Shown here piece after piece: positions 21,481-32,532 of a stretch of DNA of 64,000 nt (position 1 is the stretch's first letter; every line of letters starts with the position of its first letter). Source of the DNA: Norana najaformis (Eukaryota > Annelida > Clitellata > Crassiclitellata > Hormogastridae); the NCBI GenBank assembly GCA_964023275.1, contig OZ029914.1, forward strand, positions 31,999,351-32,063,350. The letters are read 5' to 3'. Below the pieces are notes generated by a model. It was not told the origin of the DNA. It did no database searches and was given only the letters and a program-made list of their open reading frames with translations. Both the position numbers and the translations under genes were made by a program.

Positions 21481-24231
21481 ATGTTTGACAAAATGAAGAA
21501 GAAGGATTTGGAAGAAGAGTGCAGACGGAGAAATATCAACCCAGAAGGTTTAGATAAACGTGAAATGATACGATTGCTGAAGGGAAATGGAGATGTAGAG
21601 GGAGGCGAAGATAGAGTGGAAGAAGTTGAGACAGGTGAAGCTAGTATCAGTGAAGGCCAGATGAGGCTGAAACTGATTCAGGCTGAGGAGCGGCGTACGC
21701 AGGCTGAGAAAGAGAAAGTGCAGGCTGAGAAAGAGAAAGTGCAGGCTGAGAAAGAACGTTCGCAGGCTGAAAGAGAGAGGATGGAATTGGAACTTGTTTT
21801 ACTGCGTGAGAAAGCACAGTTGGGTCTGTTGCAATCTAACAACGCAAGAGTTGACGTAGATACTGCTGCTGCGTCTGCTTATGCAAAACTACCCAACATG
21901 CATGAATCCGAAGATCCGGTTTCCTATTTCCATTCTTTCGAGAAAGTTGCGTTTTTGCATGGTATTGATGAGGCTCGATGGGCTAGGCTTCTTCCATCTT
22001 TGTTAAATTCCTCCCTTAGAATGCATTACAACAGATTGCCTATGGAAATCTGTGCCGATTACAGGCAAACGAAATCGTCATTGCTGAGCGTATGTAGGAT
22101 GAACGCGAAGTTCTATCTGGATAAGTTCAGATCTACGCACAGAACAGGCAAACAGACATACCCACAGTTCTTAGATCAGTTGCGTGATGTGTTTCAATAT
22201 TATTTAGAGTCAAAGGATATTACTAATTTTGATGCTCTTAAAGACGATGTAATTTTGGAAAGACTGAAAGAGTCTTTGCCAAGTGACACTCGATATTTTG
22301 TGGAGGCGAGAAAGCCCCGAACTGCTGCTGAAGTGGCTGACTTTGCCAATCTTCACTACGAATGCACGCTAGAAGGAAGGAAGGTAAACCAATTCGAGCA
22401 AAAGCAGGGCTATAAGCCAAGGCCTTTTAATGTGAACCATAATGGTAATCAGTGGGAAAGTAAACAAACCCATTCCACATATCACGATACAGCGGAACAA
22501 AAGGCCCAGGACAAAAACCTAGAGCAAAATGCAAGGCCAATGCATTTTGGGAATGGCCATCATCGAACGGACCAAAGAAATCATTTCTACAACAGCAAGT
22601 TTAACAAAAACAATTCTCAAGGACAGGGAAATGCCCAAGTAAAATTCGTTAAGCAAAAGTCCAACTTAGACAAAATTGTGGATTACCAAAAACGATTCGT
22701 TGTACCTTTGTTTGTAAATAATATTTCTGTTGAGGCCCTGAGGGATACAGGAGCCCAGGTTACGTTGGTAAATTCAGAACTTGTAAAAGATAGTTCATCT
22801 GCCAGGAAGGGGAAGCCAGTAACCGTGCAGTGTGCTTTTGGGCTTGTGAAATATATTTCAACACAAGAAATTGAGATTTCCTCGCCACATTTTGGTACAG
22901 ACAGAAGGGTAACGATCAAAGCGGGTGTGGTCCCTGGACTTCAAACAGACCTGTTAATAGGCCATGATCTATTTGTAAATAATCCAGACTTGGTCGACCC
23001 GGTGGGTGCATGTAATTGGGATCCCGTTAGCTTACCCCAAGCATGTATAGCTACCCGCACCCGTAATTACGATATTAAGGATCAAAGGGAAACCGTAAAC
23101 CCGAGGGAGCCACCTAGCGCTGTCACGGCAAACGACGAAGCGACCGATGAGCCCAGCAATGTAGGGGTAATTAGTGACGATCACGAAGTGGAAACATATG
23201 GCAATGGAAGTGATAGCTCTGAGGCAGAAGATAAACGGATCTCAGGTGAGGAAGATAAGGTAATTAACTTAACGACCCCTGCGCGATCCGAAACCGCACT
23301 GCAAAGCGTCATTAGTGAGAGCGAAAGCCCGGAGGAAAATTCAAAGGAATCGATTAATACCCTAATTAACGAAGAAGTCCCTGAATTCAATACAGCACAG
23401 CGAAGCGTCATTAGTGGGAGCGAGAGCCAGAATGAGAATTCAAAGGATCCGATTAAAACCCTAATTAACGGGAAAGGTACAGAATTCAAAGCGGCACCGG
23501 AACAGGACCCCACGTTACCACAATGGTGGAAACTAACGCACACTGCAGATAACAGGCATTTGATAGAAGGTGGTCTGCTTTTTCGGCAAAGGAGCTCGGA
23601 TCACAGTCAAGACGATAATGGGAGGGATAGCAAGCAGATTGTTCTGCCCGTGGAAAATAGATCACAGACAATCAAATTAGCCCTTCATACTCTATGGACT
23701 GGCCAACGCGATACTGAATCAACAAAGGGTCGATTGTGCCAAGCATTTTCCTGGCCTGCTAGGACAAGTGGTATCCAGTCGTATTTAAGTCCGAAAACAG
23801 CTATAGTAAAGAAGGCTGATGTAGCGCCTTGTCACGTAAGAGTATTACTTTTGCGACATACCTTAGAGAACGAGTTACCGGCGAAATGGGATGGACCTCA
23901 GGTAGTGAGTAGGAAATTAAACCCAGAAGGAATAGATAGATTAATTGAATATGATAGAAGAAAACTGATAGCTAGAGAAGCCTATACGACTACCATCGAA
24001 TGGGAATTGCTATGCGTGATCTGGTCCCTGTATGTCATCTGGCTCTTAATAATTTCCAGTAGTATACACATGGCACAAGGCTACAGGCTTATCCAGACCA
24101 TGGCAAAAGAAAATCAGCAGATCACAGTTTGGGCTCTGGCAATTCAAAGGTACAATCTAGATATTCATCATGTCCAGGGGAAGTATAATTCGCTGGCAGA
24201 TGGACTATCTAGAGCGTATATGACGAATTAA
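21481..24231 (+). CDS. gag-protease-integrase/RNase H remnant polyprotein (916 codons)
   Basis: The first ATG is at 21481; an in-frame TTG lies 21 bp upstream. Order: SAP-like start ('KKKDLEEECRRRNINPEGL'), Gln-Ala-Glu-Lys coiled coil (residues about 75-105), Gmr1-type capsid region with SCAN-like helices (about 130-310), no visible CCHC knuckle, aspartic protease 'LRDTGAQVTLV' (Asp near 421) with 'LLIGHDLF', an acidic linker holding two imperfect 40-residue repeats, the integrase zinc-region core ('GLLFRQ', 'KQIVLP') lacking its cysteine pair, an integrase C-terminal 'LPAKWDGPQVV', and the RNase H end ('HHVQGKYNSLADGLSRA'). RT is absent. The frame is open throughout, which suggests selection on gag or a young age. 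Confidence 0.85.
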   Translation: MFDKMKKKDLEEECRRRNINPEGLDKREMIRLLKGNGDVEGGEDRVEEVETGEASISEGQMRLKLIQAEERRTQAEKEKVQAEKEKVQAEKERSQAERERMELELVLLREKAQLGLLQSNNARVDVDTAAASAYAKLPNMHESEDPVSYFHSFEKVAFLHGIDEARWARLLPSLLNSSLRMHYNRLPMEICADYRQTKSSLLSVCRMNAKFYLDKFRSTHRTGKQTYPQFLDQLRDVFQYYLESKDITNFDALKDDVILERLKESLPSDTRYFVEARKPRTAAEVADFANLHYECTLEGRKVNQFEQKQGYKPRPFNVNHNGNQWESKQTHSTYHDTAEQKAQDKNLEQNARPMHFGNGHHRTDQRNHFYNSKFNKNNSQGQGNAQVKFVKQKSNLDKIVDYQKRFVVPLFVNNISVEALRDTGAQVTLVNSELVKDSSSARKGKPVTVQCAFGLVKYISTQEIEISSPHFGTDRRVTIKAGVVPGLQTDLLIGHDLFVNNPDLVDPVGACNWDPVSLPQACIATRTRNYDIKDQRETVNPREPPSAVTANDEATDEPSNVGVISDDHEVETYGNGSDSSEAEDKRISGEEDKVINLTTPARSETALQSVISESESPEENSKESINTLINEEVPEFNTAQRSVISGSESQNENSKDPIKTLINGKGTEFKAAPEQDPTLPQWWKLTHTADNRHLIEGGLLFRQRSSDHSQDDNGRDSKQIVLPVENRSQTIKLALHTLWTGQRDTESTKGRLCQAFSWPARTSGIQSYLSPKTAIVKKADVAPCHVRVLLLRHTLENELPAKWDGPQVVSRKLNPEGIDRLIEYDRRKLIAREAYTTTIEWELLCVIWSLYVIWLLIISSSIHMAQGYRLIQTMAKENQQITVWALAIQRYNLDIHHVQGKYNSLADGLSRAYMTN

Positions 24232-24580
24232 ATATCATTGCGCTGTAATATGTTTTAGTTCATTCTGATATGTTGTCTTAGAAACTTATGTAATTAGCTG
24301 AGTAGTCAAATCTTAAAGTGTTACACGATTATATTATTATGTATTTTAAAGATATTACTCGTTTTTGGTTTTGTTTGTGCTTTCTGTTATAGATACGTAG
24401 ACTTGTAACTAAATCGCCTGGCGAGTTCGCTGACGTACGGCTTTGAAAGACATTAAACCTAACGCCGTTCAATGCTCGTCTGTGCTTCTGTAAATAAATC
24501 AGCGTTAAATTGAACTGTTTGCACACCTAAAGAAAGCCAACTGTGTACTTTCCGAAGCTACTGCGGGGTGCCGTCAGCTT

Positions 24581-24594
24581 CAGAAGTGGGGAGA
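24581..24594 (+). other. Polypurine tract of LTR element 1
   Basis: 'cagaagtggggaga' lies immediately before the TG of the 3' LTR, the position and composition expected for plus-strand priming. Confidence 0.75.
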
Positions 24595-25284
24595 TGTAGT
24601 GAAAAGTTGTAAAAACAATGAGGATTTTAGGGTTTTGCATATTGTAGATTGTATTACGTCCGACAGTTTAGCTATTGTGTTTATGCAATTAATTTGCACG
24701 GAACACTGGGGAACAGTTGGATGTAATTAACGAGAGGCGGATAGGACGCCCGTAGTTGACAGGTAGAAGTAAACGAGACAGAGGGAGAGTCAGAGAGAGA
24801 GAGAGAGAGAGAAAGGCGGAGCAGAGGGATGCTGATCGGATGGCGAAAGGGAGAATTTGGGTGATTGACAGATGAAGGGGAAAGTTAAGGAAGGGTGCGA
24901 AGCGAAGAAGGCATTCGCTAAACAACGGTCGAAAGAGGCGTTAGGTTCCGGAGAACAGAAGAAAGATAATAAACCTGTATCTCTTAAACGGACCTCGCTA
25001 GACTAATAGGCCGATGCGAATCATAGACTCTGAGTTTGCTGAATTTGTTGTAAATACGGTGTAAATACGTGTAATATACGAGTGAAAGAAAGAATCGGTG
25101 TTAAGTCTCTGTACGGTCGGACTTATCCGATCACGAACCCGCGTGCTGTTAAAGGCCTAAAGTCCCCCGAAGATAAAGCCATATCAATAGCACCGCTCGC
25201 CACCATATCCTGAAAGGAGACTTGTTTTCGCCAGCGATCCATCGCATCGCAGGACTCGCAAGCAAAATCGTTTCTTTCAGTACA
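24595..25284 (+). repeat. 3' LTR of Gmr1-like element 1
   Basis: 690 bp, matching 20269-20958 apart from the site reading 'aaaatcgttt' here against 'aaaaacattt' in the 5' LTR. It is followed directly by the second copy of the 757-bp repeat. Confidence 0.9.
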
Positions 25285-26041
25285 GCCTACTTGTTGCTTT
25301 AGCTGCAAATTCTGCCCGTCAATTATAGACGTTTTTAAATTAGTCATAATTTATATTCTGTCAGACATTATTTGCTTGTTTAGTGTTTCATAAAAGGTGT
25401 ATCGTATTTTTCACTTTGTTCTATTCATACTCCGATTTTATTCAACTAAGATGGCAAACCGCAATGCCTTCTCTATTATCTTTTATTCTGTCACCGCCGC
25501 TGGCTTCCTTAGTTTCCTCAAATCCGATGTATATGGCCAGCTAATAATTGTCTTTATCACTAATTTTCTAATTAAAATTACTATTTTAAAGCCCAGATGG
25601 TACAATTTTCCTACCCAATCAGACCGGGAGGATCTCACCTGAAATGTGATTGTTGAAAACGTCCTGGCTGAATAATATAAATGTTAATATTGCAGGAACA
25701 GAGACCATATTTGGTGGCATAAAAGAAGGTAGCCAATAGGAAAGCGTATCGGCCTCTTAAATGTTCGTCCATGGGTTTTGACTCTTGGTCCGCTTAAATA
25801 CCAAGGGTTAGGGTTCACGGCCAGCCTGGATTGCCATAGAGCTGATGGAAAGAATGGGCATATTTTTATCCCCTTGCAAACGTCTTGCCACAACGATCAG
25901 CGGTTCAGTGCGACTGTGTTCTGAAGTATGTTCGAGGAGCCGGACATATGCGAAGACGAACCATTCAAGGGATGTACTCCACTTTGCATGCAGTAGTATG
26001 TTCCATTCTTTCTTTATTCTTTCTTTCCTTCTTTCCTTCTC
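25285..26041. repeat. 757-bp direct repeat, right of the LTR element
   Basis: Starts 'gcctacttgttgctttagct' exactly at the 3' LTR end and runs to the pyrimidine tract where the 5' LTR begins in the left copy. From 26042 the sequence continues collinear with 39262 onward, so this is the copy attached to the original right flank. Confidence 0.85.
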
Positions 26042-26142
26042 TTTCTCTTTCTCTCTCTCTCTCTCTCTCTCATTCATCTTTTGGGTAAAAATCATTAACT
26101 TTTAAAATAAACTCTTATGATAATAAAGAATGTGTTTTTCAG

Positions 26143-26267
26143 AGTGAAGTGAATATTATGTTGGACAAACTTTTACAGACTTGGTTACGCTTTGTAAAAG
26201 CACAGAAGCTTGTTGATGCTGCGATTACAATTTCTGGCTGTGGGTATCATTCTTCACGTAGACCCGT
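26143..26267 (+). pseudogene. Type 2 array exon, subtype a, copy 1 (frameshifted)
   Basis: Acceptor 'gtgtttttcag', donor 'CCCGT|gtaaga'. It reads 'SEVNIMLDKLLQTWLRFVKA' then 'QKLVDAAITISG', followed by one extra base relative to 39357 that shifts the frame to an early stop. It is preceded by a long CT-rich tract (about 26010-26072). A SINE starts about 78 bp after the donor. The other duplicate of this exon is intact. Confidence 0.5.
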
Positions 26268-26344
26268 GTAAGAGTATGTATTATAATTACTTCACACATT
26301 ATAGGTTTGCATTTTAAACTTCATATTTAAATCATATTTCACAG

Positions 26345-26595
26345 AGGTGCGTGACTGTCAAATGGTTAGCGTGCTGGACTGTCAAGCGAAAGGTTGGGGT
26401 TTCAAATCCCCAATAGGCATTTCGAGATTTTGACTCCACCTACGCCCCCTGTCGAACTCACCTAAAATGAGTACAATGACCGTAAATTGTCAGTGGGAAG
26501 ATCAGACGGCGATGGAGAGAAGTGGTTAGCTGCCTTCATATGCCGAGCTAAAATATGAAGTCGCTGTCTCTCAGGCTAGCTTAAAGGATAGGTCT
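26345..26595 (+). repeat. tRNA-derived SINE, copy 1
   Basis: 'atggttagcgtgctggac' resembles an A box and 'ggggtttcaaatcccc' a B box with stem, as in tRNA-derived SINEs. The body 'gtcagtgggaagatcagacg' to 'gaagtcgctgtctctcag' follows. Further copies are at 29959, 39558, 43176 (truncated) and 43529, each directly downstream of a type 2 exon. Confidence 0.7.
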
Positions 26596-26699
26596 TCTTC
26601 TTTTTCTCTATAAACTCTGTTGTTTCGCAAAGAATTCAGATCCAATAGTTAAGTCATTTCTGAATCATTTTTGATCTAGTCGGATATCTAAAAATCCCA

Positions 26700-28020
26700 C
26701 ATCATCTGGTTTAGGCGAAAATTACTTTTATTATGAAAGCCATTATCCCAGTTGATACGGTGCATTTTACATTAGAAGGCAGTAAAATAAAGACCAAAAA
26801 CAGATGTAAAGATAGCACTGTAATGAATATAATGTAAAATAATGTAAACAAGGTGAGATAATATCAGATGATATGATATGACAAAATATGACATGACAAA
26901 ATAAAAAAATGACACTGGATGAGGCGAAACAAGACAAGACAACACAAGACTTAGATGTTAATCTAATCTAACCTATTCCATTCTATTCTTTTCTAATCTA
27001 ACAACTTCCATGGCGTCATTATTGTTATTAATTTTAAAGTACTATAGCATCGATGCATAACGTAGAAGTGTCAACCGATGGCCCATCAAATTTAAGCCGC
27101 AGTCAGACGAATATCGAGAAAATCAGTCCACTAAACAGAATTGCAATCTACGGCGGATAAACCAACTGAAGAACCCATTGGATGCCTCGGGTGTATGATA
27201 ATGACTAAGCATCATCGATGGTTGTTGCTTCCAGTCAATTCATATTCAAATGTCTTAATCATTTGGAGAAGCCAGATTGATTTTTCGATAGTTCGAAAAA
27301 GCCAGAAGTTAGGGAGCTGTGGATAAGCAAGTTTCAAGAAGTGAGGTTTAAATTTAAACCTGAATAACATCGAGGAACTGAGGGAACGAACAGAACTAAG
27401 CAGCGAATTCGAAGGCCTTGGGCCAACTAATGCGAACGCTTGAAAACCCAACACCGTCTTTGTCACAAACGGGTAGCTCAAATATCTGTATATTTGTGAA
27501 CAGTGTTAATATGACATAAAAGAGAAGGTACTGAAGGAATTAGGAAGTTGTTCAAGGTACCATATGGCTATAAAAAGAGACTGATAAAAGTGCAAACTCA
27601 TCATCCTTCTGGCTAGAATTAATCCCTCATAGGGATGATCAGTGGCTCCCGTGGTCGAAGATCATACTGTGACTCAAACTTCTCAGGATCGTTCCGGTAC
27701 CGCTAGAATTTCTCACGTGTCCATATTGTAGCAAACAAATCGTATATGTCGCTGCCAAGACGCTGCGGAACCGGACTGAAAGGTGTTGACGAATCTGCCA
27801 TTTACCTTTTCATCTCCCAAAATATAGATTTCAATATTGTAGTATTGTACTGTTTGTAAATTTGTCTCAGCAGCTAAACCCTCGTAAGCATTATCCGATG
27901 GCCCTGAACCGTTGTGAGTGAAGGACTTGCTCAAGGTCCTTACACAGTAACCGTCTCTAACTTATACTCTCTGCGTTACATACCGGACAGCGTTACATAC
28001 CGACGGCTACCGTCAGGGAA
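26700..28020. other. Duplicated non-coding stretch with LINE fragment
   Basis: Collinear with 39915-41230. It contains a low-complexity ATGATATGACAAAAT region (26840-27010) and a minus-strand LINE end. A short open frame at 26714-26830 ('KAIIPVDTVHFT') is also present at 30327, 39930 and 43899 but is broken in some copies. Confidence 0.5.
27290..27481 (-). repeat. CR1-like LINE C-terminal fragment, copy 1
   Basis: The minus strand reads 'FALVGPRPSNSLLSSVRSLS' followed by 'LFRFKFKPHFLKLAY', the C-terminal end of CR1/L2 ORF2 ('VGPrlWNsLP..lR', then 'FKsrLKthLF'). Its duplicate is at 40500-40693. Confidence 0.65.
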
Positions 28021-29690
28021 GAGCTAACTGTGTGTGCTGATCGATGGCACAGTGTCGCAAACGTCTGTATCTGTTCACCCCGTCGAATCTTCTTATGTGA
28101 CTGGAATGGTGAAGACAGTGTGCATCAAAACCCCTCTGGTGGATTTATCGCTGGAAAATGATCAAGAACATTTATCCACAAAATAAAGATATTACAAGAA
28201 GCGAGTTTTGGTCATATCAGGACCAGCTGTTTAGAACTAGACATCTCAGTAACACCTTAAGGGTAAACAGAAATTACGGACACGAGAAAACAATTTAGAC
28301 GACTGGAAAGAACAGAACATAAAACCCCTTATGGAAGAAGAAAGTAAGCACTAGCAAATGGTTAGAGGTGCGGAATGCTTGCTTCTGCTATAAGAGCGTT
28401 GTGCATAACAACCAGAAATGGAAACCATTTCAGTGGGCGACACAAAGATCGACGTATCCAACTCGTATAACAATCATCAGCCATATTAAGAGAGTCTTTG
28501 GAGCGGCGTCGACCTTAAATCACAGACATGTGCAGGCTGTGTGACCTATCGGCTAGCTGGTGACGAATGAGTATGCTGTACAGATCCGACTCATTGAGGA
28601 ATTTCTGTGCATTGCGTTTTCTACAGTCATCAAGGGACTGTTGGGCAGTTAGTCAACTGTGTGCTGTGGACTTCATCTATGGTTGTCGTTCCTTGCTTTC
28701 CATCTTCGATGCAGCACGTTCAGAAATTGCAACATGGCTTCACCTGTCAAATCTAAATGAGAATCCGTCAGATGGGCCCTGCGGGAGCCCACTATTTCTC
28801 ACTTTTCTAGTTATCTGAGCATTTATATTGTTTTTTTAGCCCAATCTTGAGCATTTTCTACCGATGAACTTCAGCATAATTTAATCTAGGCTATAGCAGA
28901 GGGCGCTCTTTATTAGATTCACTTGAACAGTTAGGCAAGCATCTCTTTCCAGAAATTTGGGTTAGGCCTACTTGTTGCTTTAGCTGCAAATTCTGCCCGT
29001 CAATTATAGACGTTTTTAAATTAGTCAGAATTTATATTCTGCCATATTAATTTCTTGTTTAGTGTTTCATAAAGGATGTATCGTATTTTTTGTTCAATTA
29101 ATACTCCCATTTTATTCAACTGAGATGGCAAACCGCAATGCCTTCTCTATTATCTTTTATTCTGTCACCGTCGCTGGCTTCCTTAGTTTCCTCAAATCCG
29201 GTGTATATAGCGAGTTCATAATTCTCTTTATCACTAATTTTCTAATTACAATTGCTATTTAAAGGCCCAGTTGGTACAATTTTTCTACCCAGGCAGACCA
29301 GGAGGGTCTCACCTGAAATGTGACTGGTAAACTTCCTGGCTGAATAATATACAGATGATAATATTGCAGGAACAGCGACCCGATTTAGTGGCATAAAAGA
29401 AGGTAGCCAATAGGAAAGCGTATCGGCCTCTTAACTGTTCGTCCACGGGTTTGACTCTTGGTCCACTTAATAACCAAGGGTTGGAGTTTACGGCCGGCTT
29501 AGATTGCCATTTGACTAGAGCTTCTGGAGTTAGTAGGCATTTTTTTTATCTGCTTGCAACGTCTTGCCACAACGAACAGCGTTCAATGCGATTGGGTTCT
29601 GAAGCAGGTTCGAGGAGCCGAACATATGCGAAGGTGAACCATCGCATCTCTATGCAGTGGTATGTTTGAGTCTTTCTTTCTTTCCTCCTT
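28020..29690 (+). repeat. Block B, copy 2
   Basis: Diverged relative of 18660-20268 and near-identical to 41230-42905. It shares 'aggcctacttgttgctttag' at 28965 and 'atggcaaaccgcaatgcc' at 29125. The latter opens a short hydrophobic frame here and in copy 1 but is frameshifted in copies 3 and 4. It leads to the type 2b exon at 29758. Confidence 0.75.
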
Positions 29691-29757
29691 TTTTCTCGCT
29701 TTGAATTTCATCTTTTATTTGCATATTCCTCTCATAATAATAATGTGTTTTTAACAG

Positions 29758-29881
29758 ACTGATCTGGAAAAATTTCTTTCGGCCTTGGAAAGTTTCGTTC
29801 AGCTCACAAGCCGAAACAAAGAAAGGTTTGAAGAGGCTGTTAGGAAGCTTTTTCCTGGGGTACTACTTTATGGAAACCCAG
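29758..29881 (+). CDS. Type 2 array exon, subtype b, copy 1 (about 41 codons)
   Basis: Acceptor 'tgtttttaacag', donor 'CCCAG|gtaaga', 124 bp, starts phase 0 and ends phase 1. Encodes 'TDLEKFLSALESFVQLTSRN' followed by 'EEAVRKLFPGVLLYGNP', an amphipathic helical segment. Against the copy at 43329 about 30 of 124 bases differ (about 15 residue changes against 4 silent codons), while 37 bp upstream are identical and about 95 bp downstream differ by about 7%. Against subtype a (39357) only about 35% of bases match, yet the following intron is about 90% identical. Family not recognised. Confidence 0.55.
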
Positions 29882-29958
29882 GTAAGAGTATATATCATAA
29901 TTATTTTCCACAATATAGGTTTGCATTTTAAACTTCATATTTAAATTATATTTCACAG

Positions 29959-30205
29959 AGGGTGCGTGACCATCAAATGGTTAGCGTGCTGAACGGTCAA
30001 GGAAAGGTCGGGGTTTCAAATCCCCACTATGAATTTCGAGGTTTTGGATCCACCTACGCCCCCTGTCGAACTCACCTAAAATGAGTACAATGACTCTAAA
30101 TTGTCAGTGGGAAGATCAATCGGCGAGGGAGAGGACTGGTTAGCCGCCTTCATATGCCGAGGCTTAAATATGAAGTCGCTGCCTCTCAGGCTAGCTTAAA
30201 GGATA
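29959..30205 (+). repeat. tRNA-derived SINE, copy 2
   Basis: Same A-box-like 'atggttagcgtgctgaac' and B-box-like 'ggggtttcaaatcccc' as copy 1, with the same offset from the type 2 donor. It was therefore duplicated with the exon rather than inserted independently. Confidence 0.7.
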
Positions 30206-30417
30206 AGTTTTCTTCTCTTTCTTCTTTATGAACTCTGTTGTTTTGCAAAAAGAATTCAAATGCAGTTACTTAAGTTATTTATGAATCACTGTGGATCTAG
30301 TCGAATATCTAAAAATCCCACATCATCTGGTTTAGGCGAAAATTACTTTTATTATGAAAGCCATTATCCCAGTTGATACGGTGCATTTCACAATAGAAGG
30401 CAGTAAAATAAAGACCA

Positions 30418-32110
30418 TGCGCAGGACTTCAGCTGCTCAGCAGCGCCTGTTTGGCTCTACCGGGACCACGCGGCTTCTCCCGACCGGCTCATCATCGTTC
30501 GCCTACATGCGTATTTGTTGCGCTACTGCTTCTGCTAGGATGAGTCTAACCCAACCCAGGTCCTGCTGCAACTCACCGGCATCTCGAGCCACTCACCTTT
30601 GGATCCCTGAACGCGCCCAGCGCCGTCCGCATAGTCGATTTGATTGAATCGAACCAGTTAGATGTACTGGGAGTCAAAATCTACCGCTGGCCATGTTCCA
30701 ACCTTAATGAATTTTACCATGAATGAAGCAACTTCCGGAAATCCCATAGACCCTCTTGCATCAGGTAGAGACTATGTCGGCACACATCTTGATCACCTTG
30801 AATAGTTGGCTCCGCTGAGAAAATTTACGAAATGCCGAGGAAAAAGATCAATCGCTGGCTATCTCCTGAAGCCACAGCTGCAAAACGACTTCGTAGACGC
30901 TTATAAAGACGTTGGAAGGCTACCGATGATGAACTTCTTCGACGCGCGTATCGGTCACCATGCCATAACGCCAACAAACTGATCAACGACTCACGCCGAC
31001 AATACTACTGTGATACCAAATCGGGAAAGCCTAACGGTTCTTATCTACAATGGTCTGTAATAATGGATGTACTGCACTCCATAGTGCCATCTGAGGCGTA
31101 ACCGAATGAAGAATGTCAGAAACGCTGTTCCACATTCTCAGACTTCTTCAAAAATAAGATCAAGTCCAGACAACCCATAGACCATCTTGCGTCAAATAGA
31201 GACTATGTTGGCACACACCTTGATCACGTCAGACCTGTGGATGGCGCAGAAATCTTCAAGCTACTGTTTTCCTTGGCCGGAAAATCATCTCCGATGGATT
31301 CTTTCCAATCGTCTTTGCTACTGTCATGTGCGGACGTGTTCACTCCAATCATCGTTCGTCTCTGCAATTTGTCTTTTAGTTGCGGACGGTTCCCAGCCTG
31401 TTACAGACCTGCCTCTGTTACACCTTTGCTGAAGAAGGAAGGCCTTGATCCTGATGATCCTTCCAAATACAGGCCGATCTCAAATTTATACACTCTGTCA
31501 AAAGGTTTTGAACGTGTCTTTCTGGCACGTCTTTTGCCGCATGTCAGTAGCTCCGGTAACTTTAACAGTCATCAATCAGCTTACCGTGGCCATTACTCGA
31601 CTGAAACGGCCTTACTGAAGATTCTAGATGATGTCTACACCGCTTCCGGACGACGACAGCCCACCCTACTTATCGGCTTTTGACACGATCGACAAAACAA
31701 CACTCATCACTAGGCTGCAGAAGACATTCGGTATCAGCGGTGATGCGTTAGATTGGATCCGTAGCTACCTGTCTGACCGGTCACAACATGTCAGCATTGG
31801 ATCATCAAGGTCGCAGCCGACTACCTGCGAATACGGTGTCCCACAAGGGTCGTTTCATGGCCCGATTCTTTTCACGTTGTATGTGGCTCCAGACGCTGGT
31901 GTTATTTCCGCACACGGCATCAATCACCACCAGTATGCAGATGACACCCAACTATAAAAGCGCTTGATCACATTGACTCTGATACCAGCAACCTAACATG
32001 ATGTACCGAAGCAGTACGCTTGTGGTTTCTAACTAATGGACTGTGTCTAAATCCAAAGAAGTCTGAAATCATTGTACTCGCCACTTCCTCATCAATAAAA
32101 TCGATCGTGT
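30418..32110 (+). pseudogene. CR1/L2-like LINE, copy 1 (internally deleted)
   Basis: Begins at the point where 26800 and 30418 stop matching ('aaataaagacc'). It contains an endonuclease start ('LIESNQLDVLGV'), then an internal deletion, the pre-RT region ('KLINDSRRQYYCDTKSG'), and RT motifs 'KYRPISNLYTLSK', 'AYRGHYSTETALLK', 'YGVPQGSFHGPILFTLY' and 'YADDTQL'. Multiple frameshifts and stops. It breaks off at 32110 in mid-RT, where copy 2 continues. Confidence 0.85.
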
Positions 32111-32530
32111 TATCACTTGTTTAGTTACAGTTCCATTAATACAGCGAACTCCTCCTGTTCTGTAGCTGAAACCTAGCATAACTCCAAAAACTAACACCGC
32201 CCGGGTGTCCTTCAATTGTGCTGAGCTTATGAGTCGGTCCATAAGCTGAAGATTTCTTTACTTTCCTTCTTTAGACCATAATTACAAGTTCCGCCTTCAA
32301 TATTCGCTGTGCTGTTTTCATCAACAAAGCCATCTGGTTTCTCAACAAGCGGTCCTCGCTACAATTTTCTAGAGTAACATGACGATTTAAATTACTCTCA
32401 GCATAATTATCTACACGTGATTAGAAAAAGCGACCCCTGGAAAACTTCATAATAACTTGAATTCAAAATTAATAACAATTAAACGTTTAATTGGTCAGTA
32501 ACCAATTTAACTAATTTGTTTGATGCATTA
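32110..32530. other. Unassigned spacer
   Basis: Between the truncated LINE and the mariner pseudogene; no recognisable coding or repeat content apart from AT-rich sequence. Confidence 0.4.
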
Positions 32531-32532
32531 AA

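Larger units (their letters stand above)
20269..25284 (+). mobile_element. Gmr1-like Ty3/gypsy LTR retrotransposon lacking reverse transcriptase
   Basis: The element is 5016 bp with 690-bp LTRs starting TGTAGTG and ending GTACA. A purine-rich tract lies directly before the 3' LTR. The internal ORF (21481-24231) encodes gag, an aspartic protease, integrase N- and C-terminal pieces and finally the RNase H end. Integrase pieces before RNase H is the pol order of the Gmr1 lineage of gypsy elements. RT and the integrase catalytic core are deleted. The LTRs differ, where I compared them, only at two adjacent sites near their 3' ends, so insertion was recent. Flanks do not show a short target duplication. 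Confidence 0.85.
15887..32110 (+). repeat. Large segmental duplication, copy 1
   Basis: Collinear with 35196-46800. Shared landmarks in order: the 'gaacatgaatatttaatcta' start, type 1 exon, LINE and gag fragments, block B with type 2 exon and SINE, a second block B with type 2 exon and SINE, then a LINE. Copy 1 additionally has a 300-bp tandem exon duplication (16.7-17.2 kb), the LTR element with its 757-bp repeat (20.3-26.0 kb), and a more deleted LINE. Confidence 0.85.

Noticed and set aside
26345..26440. tRNA gene near 26345 and its repeats
   Set aside because: A- and B-box-like sequences exist, but the B box carries an extra T and no proper acceptor or anticodon stems can be folded. The repeated body downstream makes it a tRNA-derived SINE.
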